Source: Symbiodinium microadriaticum (taxonomy: Eukaryota > Sar > Dinophyceae > Suessiales > Symbiodiniaceae). Taken from it: a stretch of DNA of 64,000 bases. Shown piece after piece: positions 30,101-38,098 of this stretch. The DNA lies in contig LSRX01001160.1 in assembly GCA_001939145.1 (NCBI GenBank), positions 125,672 to 189,671 of the forward strand, written 5' to 3'. Made by a program: the position numbers and the translations under genes. The notes below the pieces were generated by a model. The model ran no database searches and had not been told where the DNA came from. It was given only the letters and a program-made list of their open reading frames with translations. How positions within the stretch are numbered: the stretch's first letter is position 1; each line of letters begins with the position of its first letter.

Positions 30101-30786
30101 TCTGAAAACCGAATGAAAACGGTAGAGAGGACTCCCTCTGCCGCACAGCGAAGTATTTGCTTTCTCAATTTAATGTCGCCCAAGTCCAAAACTGGAATCA
30201 AAGGCACTGACTTTGAGGCAAGCATGTCCCGAGCTGACGGCGCAAGGGAACCAAGCCACAAGCAGAATTTCGATGGCAGCTCCAAAGATGCCGAGAGCCG
30301 ACTGGATGCCACAGACGATAGCAATGTATCAGTCAGCGGTAGAGGAAAACCCCATGAACGAAGTGCCTGAACATCAGAGTCCTGCATCTTGTCCAAGTTT
30401 CTGCAAGTGTAAGCTGTGATCACTTCAACGAAATGGCAATGCCCGCCGGACGCGGACTCCAACAGTAGCCCGCCCCCTGTAAATGGACCGAGTGTAACCG
30501 TATAGTTCAATGTATTCGGTTCATTTGTCGAGTGATGTAGCCGAAGGAGCTCGTTGTGCGAGATGCATATCGAGCTCCACGTGCCTAAGGGAAAGAGCAT
30601 GGAAAGCCACGAATTTAGGCGGCAAAGCACGCGTTGGTGCTGCAATGTAGCGTGCGTCAAGCCCAATCGGACCGATTGGCTAAATGCACCGAGGTTGTAG
30701 TAGGCAGCCTCTGGTGATGTACTTGATATTGCATGGGCCCTCCATTTCTTCATACCCTGAAGGAATGTGCCCTGCAGGATTTCCAA
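27133..30786 (-). CDS. Reverse transcriptase with RNase H (pol)
   Basis: Replicates the element by copying its RNA into DNA and degrading the RNA strand. Counting from the TTG at 30786, RT motifs are KPRLVVD at about 577-583, motif A as SIDVKSAHK with Asp626, the FGAAFSAFWF segment at 660-669, and the catalytic YVDD at 693-696. RNase H follows with Asp923 (AADAMGNG), Glu974 (CYECLGQ), Asp1003 (WCDNSGA) and Asp1053 (EADYLSRW), so all acidic residues are present. The first 500 residues and the last 150 have no family I can name. The frame is open upstream of 30786 as far as the TGA at 30889-30891, so the true start is not at this TTG; expression may be by readthrough or reinitiation. The ORF is intact, which suggests a young copy. 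Confidence 0.88.
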   Translation of the reverse strand: MEILQGTFLQGMKKWRAHAISSTSPEAAYYNLGAFSQSVRLGLTHATLQHQRVLCRLNSWLSMLFPLGTWSSICISHNELLRLHHSTNEPNTLNYTVTLGPFTGGGLLLESASGGHCHFVEVITAYTCRNLDKMQDSDVQALRSWGFPLPLTDTLLSSVASSRLSASLELPSKFCLWLGSLAPSARDMLASKSVPLIPVLDLGDIKLRKQILRCAAEGVLSTVFIRFSEKWTAEHNGWVLQLCKLAFSCGTTVHLDISAWDRCWYDPPLFIHCVATGFRHVVQIPPCAFQGSEGRPWIMVSSSEAFASLGEVCTCKQSIHVSGTPEYPVPLVEAFGKLFLSVDGVAGVHDVTFSVQDAWNAIPCKSVDDPPHAWVDGGGLHSRPDWSGKEREGKNIMRDLRHALMSFCGDSHLPSRLRSRLLSPSETSIFSSEDISQLQCIFGDWLRAHDCSEVDWSIPVDQPYCLRALSALSTSLHDCDMSLFGAFLQGVPTGFKRDIPLSGCFAPSCRAVEEDSLSISMENWQGAEADPLLLEELIQIEVDSGWLRCIDSLEDARKIWPNVAVGKLNIVHSAGRKPRLVVDSSICGTNSACLIPERTSLPTLQSVQCSWPLRGRHEPVAAWSIDVKSAHKSRRVRESEQGLLGVRVGPKFFFYKVCPFGAAFSAFWFARLGAFFVRALHRLIYISHFLALYVDDFLGYQSATVAEMSLCITLCFCGAFGIPLCWKKLQFGCCIRWIGWELDFDMGCVSIPTDKLQKLAECISLALRGKYTDRQTLSKICGMLQWLFKLFPLAKPWSRALYQDLRTPRATNFSLRQGDWQCFVECLSNTLHLVRLPPGGARSIGSRVLAVRHRKVHSKKELLNCNLGDKDIWLRISDPASKRRALSHASRDLLHFWLGWAKLPPLWRSLRPQQPLQVEAAADAMGNGSTFAIGGYITFPSGEFWFSECFSVSDFAFADLPLKSEAHKDISCYECLGQIALVWLLSTLHPMCRLSLKLRTWCDNSGAESASNKMFTTSWPFAAFVQRLALLSSFTGIHLDVQHIPGDKNVEADYLSRWKPPAFQVAAIVSTTIYIATALGSSTPAGHFSEVVEAFFSASELLHSWGSFVALAVFSSESHVFIWRNCCATHFHSLPDFSLGKKHADPLIAPTKSVDHYIPMDRIPGSENEVMSECERVCASIPFIHFPMLLHLDYIEYNPFISCSTCGSCEYINRTGA
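27191..27211 (-). repeat. Hairpin at the 3' side of the retroelement
   Basis: GGATTATAT-TCT-ATATAATCC: a perfect 9-bp stem with a 3-nt loop, lying just inside the proposed 3' edge on the minus strand and overlapping the end of the pol ORF. It could be a terminal structure or only part of the coding sequence. Confidence 0.6.
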
Positions 30787-30888
30787 AATCTCATCCGATG
30801 ATGTAGAGGTGCGGCCAGCAGATGCGGATAAATCATGTGAGGGAAAACCCGGCCCAGATGCAGCTCCCTCAGTGGCATCCGGGCCCCT

Positions 30889-30891
30889 TCA
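30889..30891 (-). other. Single in-frame TGA between gag-like and pol frames
   Basis: Both ORFs are in the same minus-strand frame. I translated codon by codon from this TGA to the TTG at 30786 and found 34 sense codons and no second stop, so one TGA is the only interruption between 32067 and 27133. The context is AAG TCC TGA AGG GGC. This could be a programmed readthrough stop, as in some retroviral gag-pol genes, or one nonsense mutation. Confidence 0.8.
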
Positions 30892-32067
30892 GGACTTATG
30901 CAAGTACGCGGGATGGTTTTTTCCACAGGGCTTGCCGTTCACATCGATTGCGCATCCGTGTACAAATGTACAATCTTCGAGCTTGCATCCTGAGCGGAGA
31001 TTCCATCGTTTACACATCTGTTTCTGAACCCCCGCTTCAGTGAATGTAATGCACCACTTGGGACCGTCTTGCCTCAACTTGCCCTTTCCTTTGCCCTTGT
31101 TTTCGCGACCCTTGCCACCTTTGTCAGCAATGAAAGGTGGGCCTGGAGGCTTCAACGGGGGCTTGATTTTCGCCGCAACCGGTCGGGGCTGGAGGTACAT
31201 GTGTAGGATGCAACGCACCTGCACTACCTCGTGCAATGCATCGTCTAGCGACCAGCCAGAGTTGGCAAGGTCTGAGATACAACGCCAGGCCTCTTTGTCG
31301 GCGGATTGCATTTCATGTACATTTGGCGATCGGAGACCTGACTCAGCCGCAGGGCGTTGAAATGCAAGCTTCAGAAATAATTTGCTGTATGAACGGAACG
31401 ATGACAAATGTGCAGTCTCCAGCAAACAGAATGCAAAGGCCACCAAATCGAGCAAATGCAAAAGGAACATTTGGCTGATCCCCGATTCTGGGATTTCTCG
31501 AGAAGGCACTTCATCAAAGATGAAATCATCGAACCTGGCAATCTTGCGGGTGCGAGTGGAATGCATCTCCTCGAGCTTCTCTTCGCTGATGCGGTGCTTC
31601 CACGACACATAAATGTAATGTTTGTCTTGACACTGTTTGTTGACCATAGCCAACAGACGCGATGAAGGCATTGTTGACGGGTCTAGAATTTCTGATGGAC
31701 AATCAGCTTCGAATTTTGTTTTCAATGTACTGACCCTCTCAGTGCTGAGCTTCGCTGGAAAGGTGTCCGTCCACGTGGAGGACGCAGCCAAGGACTGAGG
31801 AATGGACTGTGCCGCCGCATTCTGTGATGTCGATAGCGAAACCACACTTGTCAAGCAACGATGATATGCAGCTTTGAGGCATGCAATCGTGACAGGGTTA
31901 AGAGCTGAACGCAAGGTCCCAGGCAAAGCATCGCGAACAGCGTTTTCTAGCTGGTCAGCACTGGAAGCCAAACATGCAAAACTGTTGACAGTAAGCATGC
32001 GAACCAACGTACTTGAGAGCTCCGCAGGGATCTTCTCCTCCTTAAAAATGGTCTCCAGAGTAGCCAT
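30889..32067 (-). CDS. Gag-like protein with C-terminal CCCH zinc finger
   Basis: A 392-residue protein starting at an ATG (32067). The middle is helical and unassigned; residues about 305-335 are a Pro/Gly/Lys-rich linker with repeated GKGK words, and the end carries a zinc finger C352-X8-C361-X4-C366-X3-H370, followed by a second Cys/His set (C372, C381, H385, H390). CCCH fingers bind RNA, so the likely role is packaging of element RNA; that is inference. It ends in TGA at 30889-30891, directly followed in the same frame by the pol reading frame without another stop. Confidence 0.75.
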   Translation of the reverse strand: MATLETIFKEEKIPAELSSTLVRMLTVNSFACLASSADQLENAVRDALPGTLRSALNPVTIACLKAAYHRCLTSVVSLSTSQNAAAQSIPQSLAASSTWTDTFPAKLSTERVSTLKTKFEADCPSEILDPSTMPSSRLLAMVNKQCQDKHYIYVSWKHRISEEKLEEMHSTRTRKIARFDDFIFDEVPSREIPESGISQMFLLHLLDLVAFAFCLLETAHLSSFRSYSKLFLKLAFQRPAAESGLRSPNVHEMQSADKEAWRCISDLANSGWSLDDALHEVVQVRCILHMYLQPRPVAAKIKPPLKPPGPPFIADKGGKGRENKGKGKGKLRQDGPKWCITFTEAGVQKQMCKRWNLRSGCKLEDCTFVHGCAIDVNGKPCGKNHPAYLHKS

Positions 32068-32574
32068 GATCTACCTGGACCAGTGTGCCAAATGCAAATG
32101 CCAGGGCAAAAGCTGCCAAAACTGAGCCCCTGAAGACACCGCGCGGGCGAGAGATCCTAACGGACTATGTTTGATTCGAAAGTAGTTGCAAGTCACTCTG
32201 AGTCAGTCAAAACCGAATGGACAATGCAAGCGCATGTGCACAGGCTCTCCAAAGCTCAGAGCCGACATGTGGCCAACGAAGAGTGCAATCGCCCGCACCG
32301 TCCGATAACACATCTCACAAGTGCAGATGCCAGCACACCGACGCATGGTAATGTAGCTCGTGTCTGCTTTTGTCGCGCCCGTGCCGAGCGAGTAAGGGTA
32401 TGCTGAAATGTACGGCCTACATGGATGCAAAGATGGACTGAAGACTCCAAGAAAAGTCCACAGCCGCGGCATCCAGGCGCCAGGAATGCTCAACATCCTC
32501 TTCTGAAAGCCTCAGAGAGAGGAATGCATGGAAAATAGAGCAGCCGCCATGGGTCGAGAAGGCAATGAAATGTA
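32068..32574 (-). other. Spacer inside the retroelement
   Basis: No protein with recognisable features. The short frames here are not conserved-looking. It still shows the AATG-rich plus-strand composition of the whole element, which shows the bias does not depend on coding. Confidence 0.5.
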
Positions 32575-33392
32575 TCAGTACCGCCAAGACCAATATCCTC
32601 CACCATTCCAACCAGAGTTCCAGTCATTGTCACGCCACTCCGACCAGGTGTCGTCGTTGCCCGCATTGCCATCGTCGAATGTAGAGTGCAATGTAGGCTG
32701 CTTTTGGTCTCTATAGCAGCGTTTGCATAAATGTACTCGGTCGTCACTCAGAAAGTGACTGTCCTGCGGGAGTTCTGATGAATAACCACACAGTCCAGCG
32801 CACGAGGCGCAAGGTTCACGGCAGCACACCGTTTGGCATTTGCTGATTCTGCACTTGCCATCCCCGGGACTGGGGCAAATGTAGGCGGAACGACCTGTCT
32901 CAGGCCCCTGTTGCCTGATGTAATGGAGTCCCCCGCTTGGCCCGTAGATGCAGGTTGGCCAGCGTCATTGCCCTGGTCCAATGGAGGCGACTGAGCCGTG
33001 TTCGAACCTGTGCCGTGGCTTGCAGCGGCTTGCGCCGGAGTGTCAGTGCTAGATGAGTCCGCCGCCGAGGTCGATGTAGTCGTTGCTGGTGCAGTGGAGT
33101 CGACGCCAGCGGCCTGAGAAGGTAATGGATTGGAGGGAGCTGACTGTTGCCCATGCGCCGGATCCGTAGATGTACTGTTGTCTGTCGTCCAGCTTGATGT
33201 AGCTCCCTTTCCACCACCCTTCTCGTAATGGAAGCGCAGGTTTGCGTCTGTACTCAATGTAAGGGACAGAAGCAACTTCGAGCGTCCTGTGTCCGGCCCG
33301 CCACGGATCACCGACGACAGTTGATGTACGTCTGTATCGTACAAGAACTGAAGGGCACTTCGGACCTCGGATGGATCACGGATATTTTCCAT
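32575..33392 (-). pseudogene. Broken Ser/Thr/Ala/Gln-rich ORF with Cys cluster
   Basis: From 33392 a 214-codon frame begins MENIRDPSEVRSAL and runs through a long Ser/Thr/Ala/Gly/Gln/Pro-rich tract. From about 32890 a different frame reads ICPSPGDGKCR, then Cys pairs (CCREPC, CASC, GLC) and later HLCKRCYRD, ending with a Trp/Gly/Asn-rich tail at 32575. The Cys spacing suggests zinc binding. The useful content switches frame near 32890, so an indel probably separates the two halves. I do not recognise the family; position suggests a structural or RNA-binding protein of the element. Confidence 0.45.
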
Positions 33393-33686
33393 CGCAGCTG
33401 GAAAATCTATATCAAAATGTAAGCCCTACCACCGGGAGCCAAGTGCTGATTAAAATCTTCCGGAAGCACATTGAAATGTAGAGAGGGAATCGTTGTCACC
33501 TGCAAGCCTAACGTAATGAAATGTGCCGACATGTGAATGCTCTACCTTGCGGCGGGCTGAGCCGATGTGCCGGCAGGCGCAAGCCGGAATCGCCCTGATG
33601 CATCGCAATGAGATGCAAAACAAGACCGAACGCACTGCCGGTTCTGATGCCATGCTTTTAGTGACCAGCTTCAGTCGCCAGAAAGC
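33393..33686 (-). other. Spacer inside the retroelement
   Basis: No supported gene. A 67-codon minus frame (33653-33450) has no recognisable motif. The AATG enrichment continues through it. Confidence 0.4.
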
Positions 33687-35981
33687 TCAGTCTAGTGCCG
33701 CAAATAATGCAGCACATGCACGCGCCCGGCATAGCCGAGATTTCCCAGATGGATGAGTGATCACCCGAAAGGCTCCGCGACAATTACATGCCGGCCTGCC
33801 CTGAATGGAGGCGTGCAAAATATCAGAGGTTTCCGCACACAGAAATGCAACCTCGTCCGCAGGGCCGATGGAGCCATGTAGCGAGCCGTCCGATTCAGAC
33901 GTCTCCTCCTCAAGTGTAGTGTCGCCTGATGGAGCAATCTCAAGTTTGCACTCAATGGCTGGCGCACTGCTGCCCACGGCTGGTTGAATCTCCTGCGGCG
34001 ACCCTTCCAGAAAAGTGTCAGTCACACCAGCAACCGTGGATGCAGTAAGACCAGCCGCGGATGAGGTCGGGGCCCGCACCGTGCCTGGGTACGAGACATG
34101 GAAGAACGGGATTGATGCAATGTAAGGCACCAACCCCATATCCTCGGAGTCTAAGACCACCTCGGGCTCAGATGCAACATAAGAAACTCCACGAAGGACA
34201 GGCGTTCGAGGGCGCCAACCCGAATGAACACGTTCCACAAATGAAACCTGAGTGGTCAAGATAGGCGCGATGTCGTCACGACCATACAATGCACTTGAGG
34301 AGGCGAACTCGTGGTGCCCTTGTAAATGCCGAGATTCCAATGAAAAATCTGCCTGCCTCCAAAATGCAAGTAGGGTGACCTTCATCGAATGTAGAGTATA
34401 TTGTAGGCATTGCTCGGGCGGGATCCGGCCCCACCGCAGCAAAAGCTGTCGAAGCTGCGACAGCGTTTCCGCGTATGATATCGGCCTGGCTTCTCCGGCC
34501 GTCAATGACAGAAAGATGTAATCAGGAAAATCTGATGTATCCCGGCATAAAGTAACCTGCGAGGCCAGGGCATGTAACCAGTGAAATACCCAGCACTGAT
34601 GCAGCGGCATTTTGCAGAGGCCGCACACTAGGCAGCCGAAAGGCATGTAACGTTTAGTCTTGGTGCGGTACGCGACCCCGCGGATGCTGTCGGCATCAAT
34701 GTAGAGGTCCTGTAAATGGAGGTGTTGTGCATCTCCAAACCTCAAGCTACTCCAGATACAAAGTAGCACCGCGCCGGAGAATAATGTATCCTGAGGCGAG
34801 AAACGACCCAACAACAACGAGACCTCAAGCCAATGTAAAAATGCAAGCGGCAGTGGGACCGCCTCGCGCTTGGAAGTCGCCGGGTGCCAGGATTTCGAAT
34901 GGAATAAACCATCATGCAACGAAGGGAAGGAGTCTGGTTTTACAGTCGACGAAAACCAACGAAGAGCCTTAAGGACATTGGTCGAATGGACGGAAGCTGC
35001 CCGACTTCGAGAATGTTGAAATACATGTATAGCATCCAACAACTGGACTTGCGAAATGGAATCTACCAGCAATTGGAGGTCGCAAATGGTCGTAAACAGG
35101 CCCCATAACACAGCAATGTATCTCAACGCAGTAGTATCTGACACACGTCTCAAGAGTTGCTCCAGCAATGCAGAGGAATTTTGGCTGGAAAGCACTTCAC
35201 GTAGTAATGATGAGATGCCCGATGTCAGTACACACAGCTCTCTCCACAATGTAAGAGCTTTGGACCACTGGCTAGCATGGAGTGACGAATGCTTCACCGC
35301 CCTCTTGGGACCGGACTCAATGCTAGTGTCCTCCACCTGCAAACAACGTTTAGTGGACATCCCAGCAGACCTGACCGGTCGAGACGGTGCTGGCTGCAAT
35401 GTAGGCGTAGGTGTCTCCTGCGCAATGCAAGGCGAAGACGACTTACACACTGCCCCTTGTTCAGATGAAGATGCACGCTGTCGCCAAGACTCCGAGGGGT
35501 ACACGGCGTAATATCCCCTCGGTGACGGCTCGGGCCTGCTCTTAGGCGGGCCTGCAAGTATACAACTTGATGATCGCAATGCAGGTAAGGAAGGTCGGTG
35601 CCGCGAAACTAAACTGTCCCTCGGAGCGTATCGATGCGAACTCTTCGGCCTGGAGGTGCAATGTAACAGCACAGACGGCCGCGCTTTGGGTGCCGGCCGA
35701 GTTCCCGAAGGTTGTGATGCATCAGAGGCTGGCAAAACAACCTCAGGGCTAGCCACTGGCGCAAACAACGGTCCCCGCCTCAATGGAGAAAATGGGGATG
35801 CAGTCTGGTGTGATACCTGCAGGCGAGACGTGTCCAAACGGCCATCCGCAGATGCAAGCCCAGCGGGATGCACATTTGTCTGTGAGGGATCTGCAACCAC
35901 CTGAAAAGAATGCAGATCCTCATCCCAGTACGCTGCAAGCCCAGCCGAATGCACATCAGTCTGTGAGGGTTCTGTAATCAC
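33687..35981 (-). CDS. Tyrosine recombinase/integrase
   Basis: Would cut and rejoin DNA to insert the circular DNA copy of the element. The 764 residues comprise a Pro/Ser-rich N-terminal third with an imperfect internal repeat (near residues 3-17 and 31-45), a helical core-binding part (about 230-380) and a catalytic domain. Candidate catalytic residues: Arg414 in SSLRFGDAQHL, His531 and Lys534 in LHSMKVTLL (the usual box is HxxR), His556/His557 in LQGHHEF, and nucleophile Tyr566 in ALYGRDD. A CGLC-type Cys pair lies near 453-456. The HSxK box and the LxGHH box are how I remember dinoflagellate retroelement recombinases. The true start may be upstream, because the preceding ORF overlaps it in another frame at a repeat with a one-base length difference. 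Confidence 0.75.
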   Translation of the reverse strand: MITEPSQTDVHSAGLAAYWDEDLHSFQVVADPSQTNVHPAGLASADGRLDTSRLQVSHQTASPFSPLRRGPLFAPVASPEVVLPASDASQPSGTRPAPKARPSVLLHCTSRPKSSHRYAPRDSLVSRHRPSLPALRSSSCILAGPPKSRPEPSPRGYYAVYPSESWRQRASSSEQGAVCKSSSPCIAQETPTPTLQPAPSRPVRSAGMSTKRCLQVEDTSIESGPKRAVKHSSLHASQWSKALTLWRELCVLTSGISSLLREVLSSQNSSALLEQLLRRVSDTTALRYIAVLWGLFTTICDLQLLVDSISQVQLLDAIHVFQHSRSRAASVHSTNVLKALRWFSSTVKPDSFPSLHDGLFHSKSWHPATSKREAVPLPLAFLHWLEVSLLLGRFSPQDTLFSGAVLLCIWSSLRFGDAQHLHLQDLYIDADSIRGVAYRTKTKRYMPFGCLVCGLCKMPLHQCWVFHWLHALASQVTLCRDTSDFPDYIFLSLTAGEARPISYAETLSQLRQLLLRWGRIPPEQCLQYTLHSMKVTLLAFWRQADFSLESRHLQGHHEFASSSALYGRDDIAPILTTQVSFVERVHSGWRPRTPVLRGVSYVASEPEVVLDSEDMGLVPYIASIPFFHVSYPGTVRAPTSSAAGLTASTVAGVTDTFLEGSPQEIQPAVGSSAPAIECKLEIAPSGDTTLEEETSESDGSLHGSIGPADEVAFLCAETSDILHASIQGRPACNCRGAFRVITHPSGKSRLCRARACAALFAALD

Positions 35982-36016
35982 CTGAAGGAATGCAGATCAT
36001 CATCCAACTGCTGCTC
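35868..36016 (-). repeat. Imperfect tandem repeat of about 75 bp, two copies
   Basis: On the minus strand the unit runs from GATCTGCATTC through TTCAGGTG, CCCTCACAGAC and GTGCATCC/GTGCATTC to GCTGGGCTTGCA. The copies differ by substitutions and a one-base length change that alters the frame. Confidence 0.7.
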
Positions 36017-36508
36017 TGACAAAAACGGCCATGTAGGTTCAGCGGGCTGGCTTGGGCTTTCAAACTCAGAAAGCAATGTATCGTCGACAAAATCCTGTGC
36101 AGGTGAAGAAACCAGTGATGCGTCCGTGCAAGGTACATCCGCGGATGGTTCAACTAGTGCAGGCTCCGGGCTATGCACGACTTCCAAGGGCGGGCCCACA
36201 ATCGGATTATCTGTGCCTGATGCAAACTGATCCAAAGCACAATGAAGAGGGCCCTCCGCGGACACCTGTCCAGGTGATTCCTGCGATGCAACCACCGGTA
36301 ACGGCTTCTTCTTGAATCGCTTGACAACAATAGCCGAGGCAGGCGAGGATGAAGCCCCCTCCGGGGAGGCTGCACGGTCCGACATCAATGGACCAGAAAT
36401 GGCACCAAATGCAGCCAAAATAACTGCAAGCACCTGCCTGGAAACCATGCACTCCACCCCCCCTATCTCGCACGGGGGAATGGAGCGAGCAGAGCTAAAA
36501 CTCCACAA
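35978..36508 (-). CDS. Acidic Ser/Pro-rich leader ORF, probably the recombinase N-terminus
   Basis: A 176-codon ORF beginning MWSFSSARSIPPCEIGG and ending DDLHSFR. It overlaps the start of the recombinase ORF in a different frame. The end of this ORF and the start of the next lie within an imperfect tandem repeat of about 75 bp; one copy reads CATTCCTTCAGGTG where the other reads CATTCTTTTCAGGTG, one base longer. So the two ORFs are probably one protein split by a one-base deletion, or joined by frameshifting. No domain recognised. Confidence 0.55.
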   Translation of the reverse strand: MWSFSSARSIPPCEIGGVECMVSRQVLAVILAAFGAISGPLMSDRAASPEGASSSPASAIVVKRFKKKPLPVVASQESPGQVSAEGPLHCALDQFASGTDNPIVGPPLEVVHSPEPALVEPSADVPCTDASLVSSPAQDFVDDTLLSEFESPSQPAEPTWPFLSEQQLDDDLHSFR

Positions 36509-36607
36509 AGGTTAAAGGACCCCCAGCCTCGTCTAGAGGGCTTACACGAGGGGCCCCGTTCTTAAAAGTTTTGTCCGATGTCCGGACACCTCAGGCAGCT
36601 GCGAGCC

Positions 36608-36643
36608 TGCATGCTACATGCGCAATGCAATGTAGCAAGCATG
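36608..36643 (-). repeat. Hairpin at the 5' side of the retroelement
   Basis: Imperfect inverted repeat built of GCATGC and TACAT/ATGTA blocks, upstream of the first ORF and at the point where the AATG enrichment stops. A possible terminal structure or promoter-proximal hairpin. Confidence 0.5.
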
Positions 36644-36689
36644 CAAAACTACATAAAACCAAACACACGTGAGCAAGCACACATACCGG

Positions 36690-37535
36690 CTCGAAACACT
36701 GCCAGCGACGAGCAGGTGCAGAAGCTGCTTACGAGCAACCTTTGAAATCTTGGCACGGGATATAAGGACACCGATATGGAAATGGTCGTAGCGGGATACG
36801 AAACTTTCCTGGTGGACTCTTTGAAGTTGTCGCCGAGATTGGTGGCCAAGCAGTTGTCTCGTTGTGCACAGAAAGTGTTCGAGAAGGAGTCTGCCTCCGA
36901 TGTGGACATGTTCGGGCGACAGGTGTCCTACTCCCTCAGCTTCGTGCGGATGAGGATGAAGGCCGTGACGACGGGTAAGACAACACATCTTGCTATCAAG
37001 CGGATTTGCGAGTGTCTCCAGAAGATGGGATATGCGGATGACTTTCACCAGGAGGACCGCTCGAGCCCCCGCTTGAAGAGAGTGCACAGCCCAGACAGAT
37101 CTGCGGGCAGCCTGCACATGTGGACAGGATGTGCAGGCATTCATTGTACGGCCAGTCTTTGCAAGAGGCACAGGTCTCAGACTTCTCCTGGGCCTCCCAA
37201 GCTTGCCAAGTTCGAGGTCTCGGTTTTCAGGTCGAGTCTACGGCTACGGCTTATTTTTGCCATGTATGGTTTGGCGAGCAAGAATGCTGAGGAGCAAGCT
37301 TCGTCGAAGAAGGCTCCTGCTTCGCCACCAATCTCGATCGGGAGCAGCAGCAGCTCGAAGGTTGCCTGGTGCCAGTGGAGCCGGCAAAGGCCTGGGGCTC
37401 GAATGATGCGAGTGCCGTCACCTTGCAATACTTTTGCAAGGCCTCCTGCAAGCACATCACTCAGATGGCAGATGGCGCTGCAAAGAGTTATCCTGTGTTT
37501 ACAGGAACTGATGGATCTCTCAAGACCAAGTCTAC
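36690..37535 (+). pseudogene. Decayed plus-strand coding region, unknown protein
   Basis: A protein-like part at 36776-37050 (MEMVVAGYETFLVDSL, later ASDVDMFGRQVSYSL and AIKRICECLQKMGYADD) is followed by a low-quality stretch; then a different frame becomes protein-like at about 37340-37535 (EQQQLEGCLVPVEPAK, TLQYFCKASCKHITQM, YPVFTGTDGSLKTKSTGG, stop). The change of frame suggests indels or unrecognised introns. I do not recognise a family. It lies just outside the retroelement 5' edge and on the opposite strand. Confidence 0.4.
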
Positions 37536-37550
37536 GGGAGGCTGAAGACT

Positions 37551-38021
37551 ATGGATGTTCCCAACTTGTTCCTGCAGACTTTCGAAGCTGCAGCAGCCGA
37601 TGGCGGTAGCATGAAGCGACCAGCTGCAGCAAAAAAGAACACGACGAAGAAGGCTCCTGCCGGATCTGCATCTGCAGATGGCAATAAGCCCAAGGAGCCC
37701 GTGCACGTGAGCTCTCAGCTGCCCAAGGCCAAGTCGACGCCCAATAAGGACTCCTCTTCGAGTCCCGGCAACAGCAGGTATGTGATGATGCGCGAATCCT
37801 GCCACTATGTGGCGGTTTCCCATCGCACTTACATCACAGGCAAGATTGGCAAAACGAAGCCCTTGCTCATCGAGATTCACTCAAGGTGGGCTGACAAGCA
37901 GGGGGAACTTGCTAAGGAGCTGTTCCGGGAGGCTGAGAGGCTGCACTCCTCTGTCCCATGGGGGGGAGCTTCGGCAGCTGATGCGGGACCGGCGCGAGGA
38001 GATCCTCAAGACGGAGTGATA
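37551..38021 (+). CDS. Basic Lys/Ala/Pro-rich protein (KRPAAA type), degenerate end
   Basis: Starts MDVPNLFLQTFEAAAADGG, then MKRPAAAKKNTTKKAPAG, a Ser/Pro/Lys-rich linker, then a folded-looking part (YVMMRESCHYVAVSHRTY, TKPLLIEIHSRWADKQ, AKELFREAERLHSSVPWG). After that, the natural continuation (LRQLMRDRREEILKTE) lies in the next frame, so a G-run (about 37960) has gained or lost a base. KRPAAA-rich proteins are, as I recall, common in dinoflagellate gene sets. Function unknown. The C-terminal part recurs at 40144-40300, so this is a repeat-borne gene fragment. Confidence 0.45.
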
Positions 38022-38098
38022 CACATATATATATATATATATAAATAAAATAAATAAACAAATACAGACACAGAGAGAGAGAGAGAGAGAGAGAGAGC
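38022..38098. repeat. TA, TAAA and GA microsatellites
   Basis: TA run (about 38023-38044), short A/T-rich tetramers, then a GA run (about 38071-38097). It begins a few bases after the stop codon of the preceding fragment, as in the related copy at 40300. Confidence 0.95.

Larger units (their letters stand above)
27130..36645 (-). mobile_element. Tyrosine-recombinase retroelement (DIRS-order-like)
   Basis: Minus-strand order: acidic leader ORF (36508-35978), tyrosine recombinase (35981-33687), broken low-complexity and Cys-rich region (33392-32575), gag-like CCCH protein (32067-30889), reverse transcriptase plus RNase H (30786-27133). No integrase with a DDE motif and no LTR pair was seen, so insertion would depend on the recombinase. 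The limits are drawn from hairpins near 27191 and 36608 and from a strong strand-asymmetric enrichment of AATG on the plus strand that starts near 27180 and stops near 36640, across coding and spacer DNA. In DIRS-like elements known to me the recombinase is usually not upstream of gag, so the order is either unusual or reflects nested elements. It is probably inserted in the large helicase intron. Confidence 0.7.
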
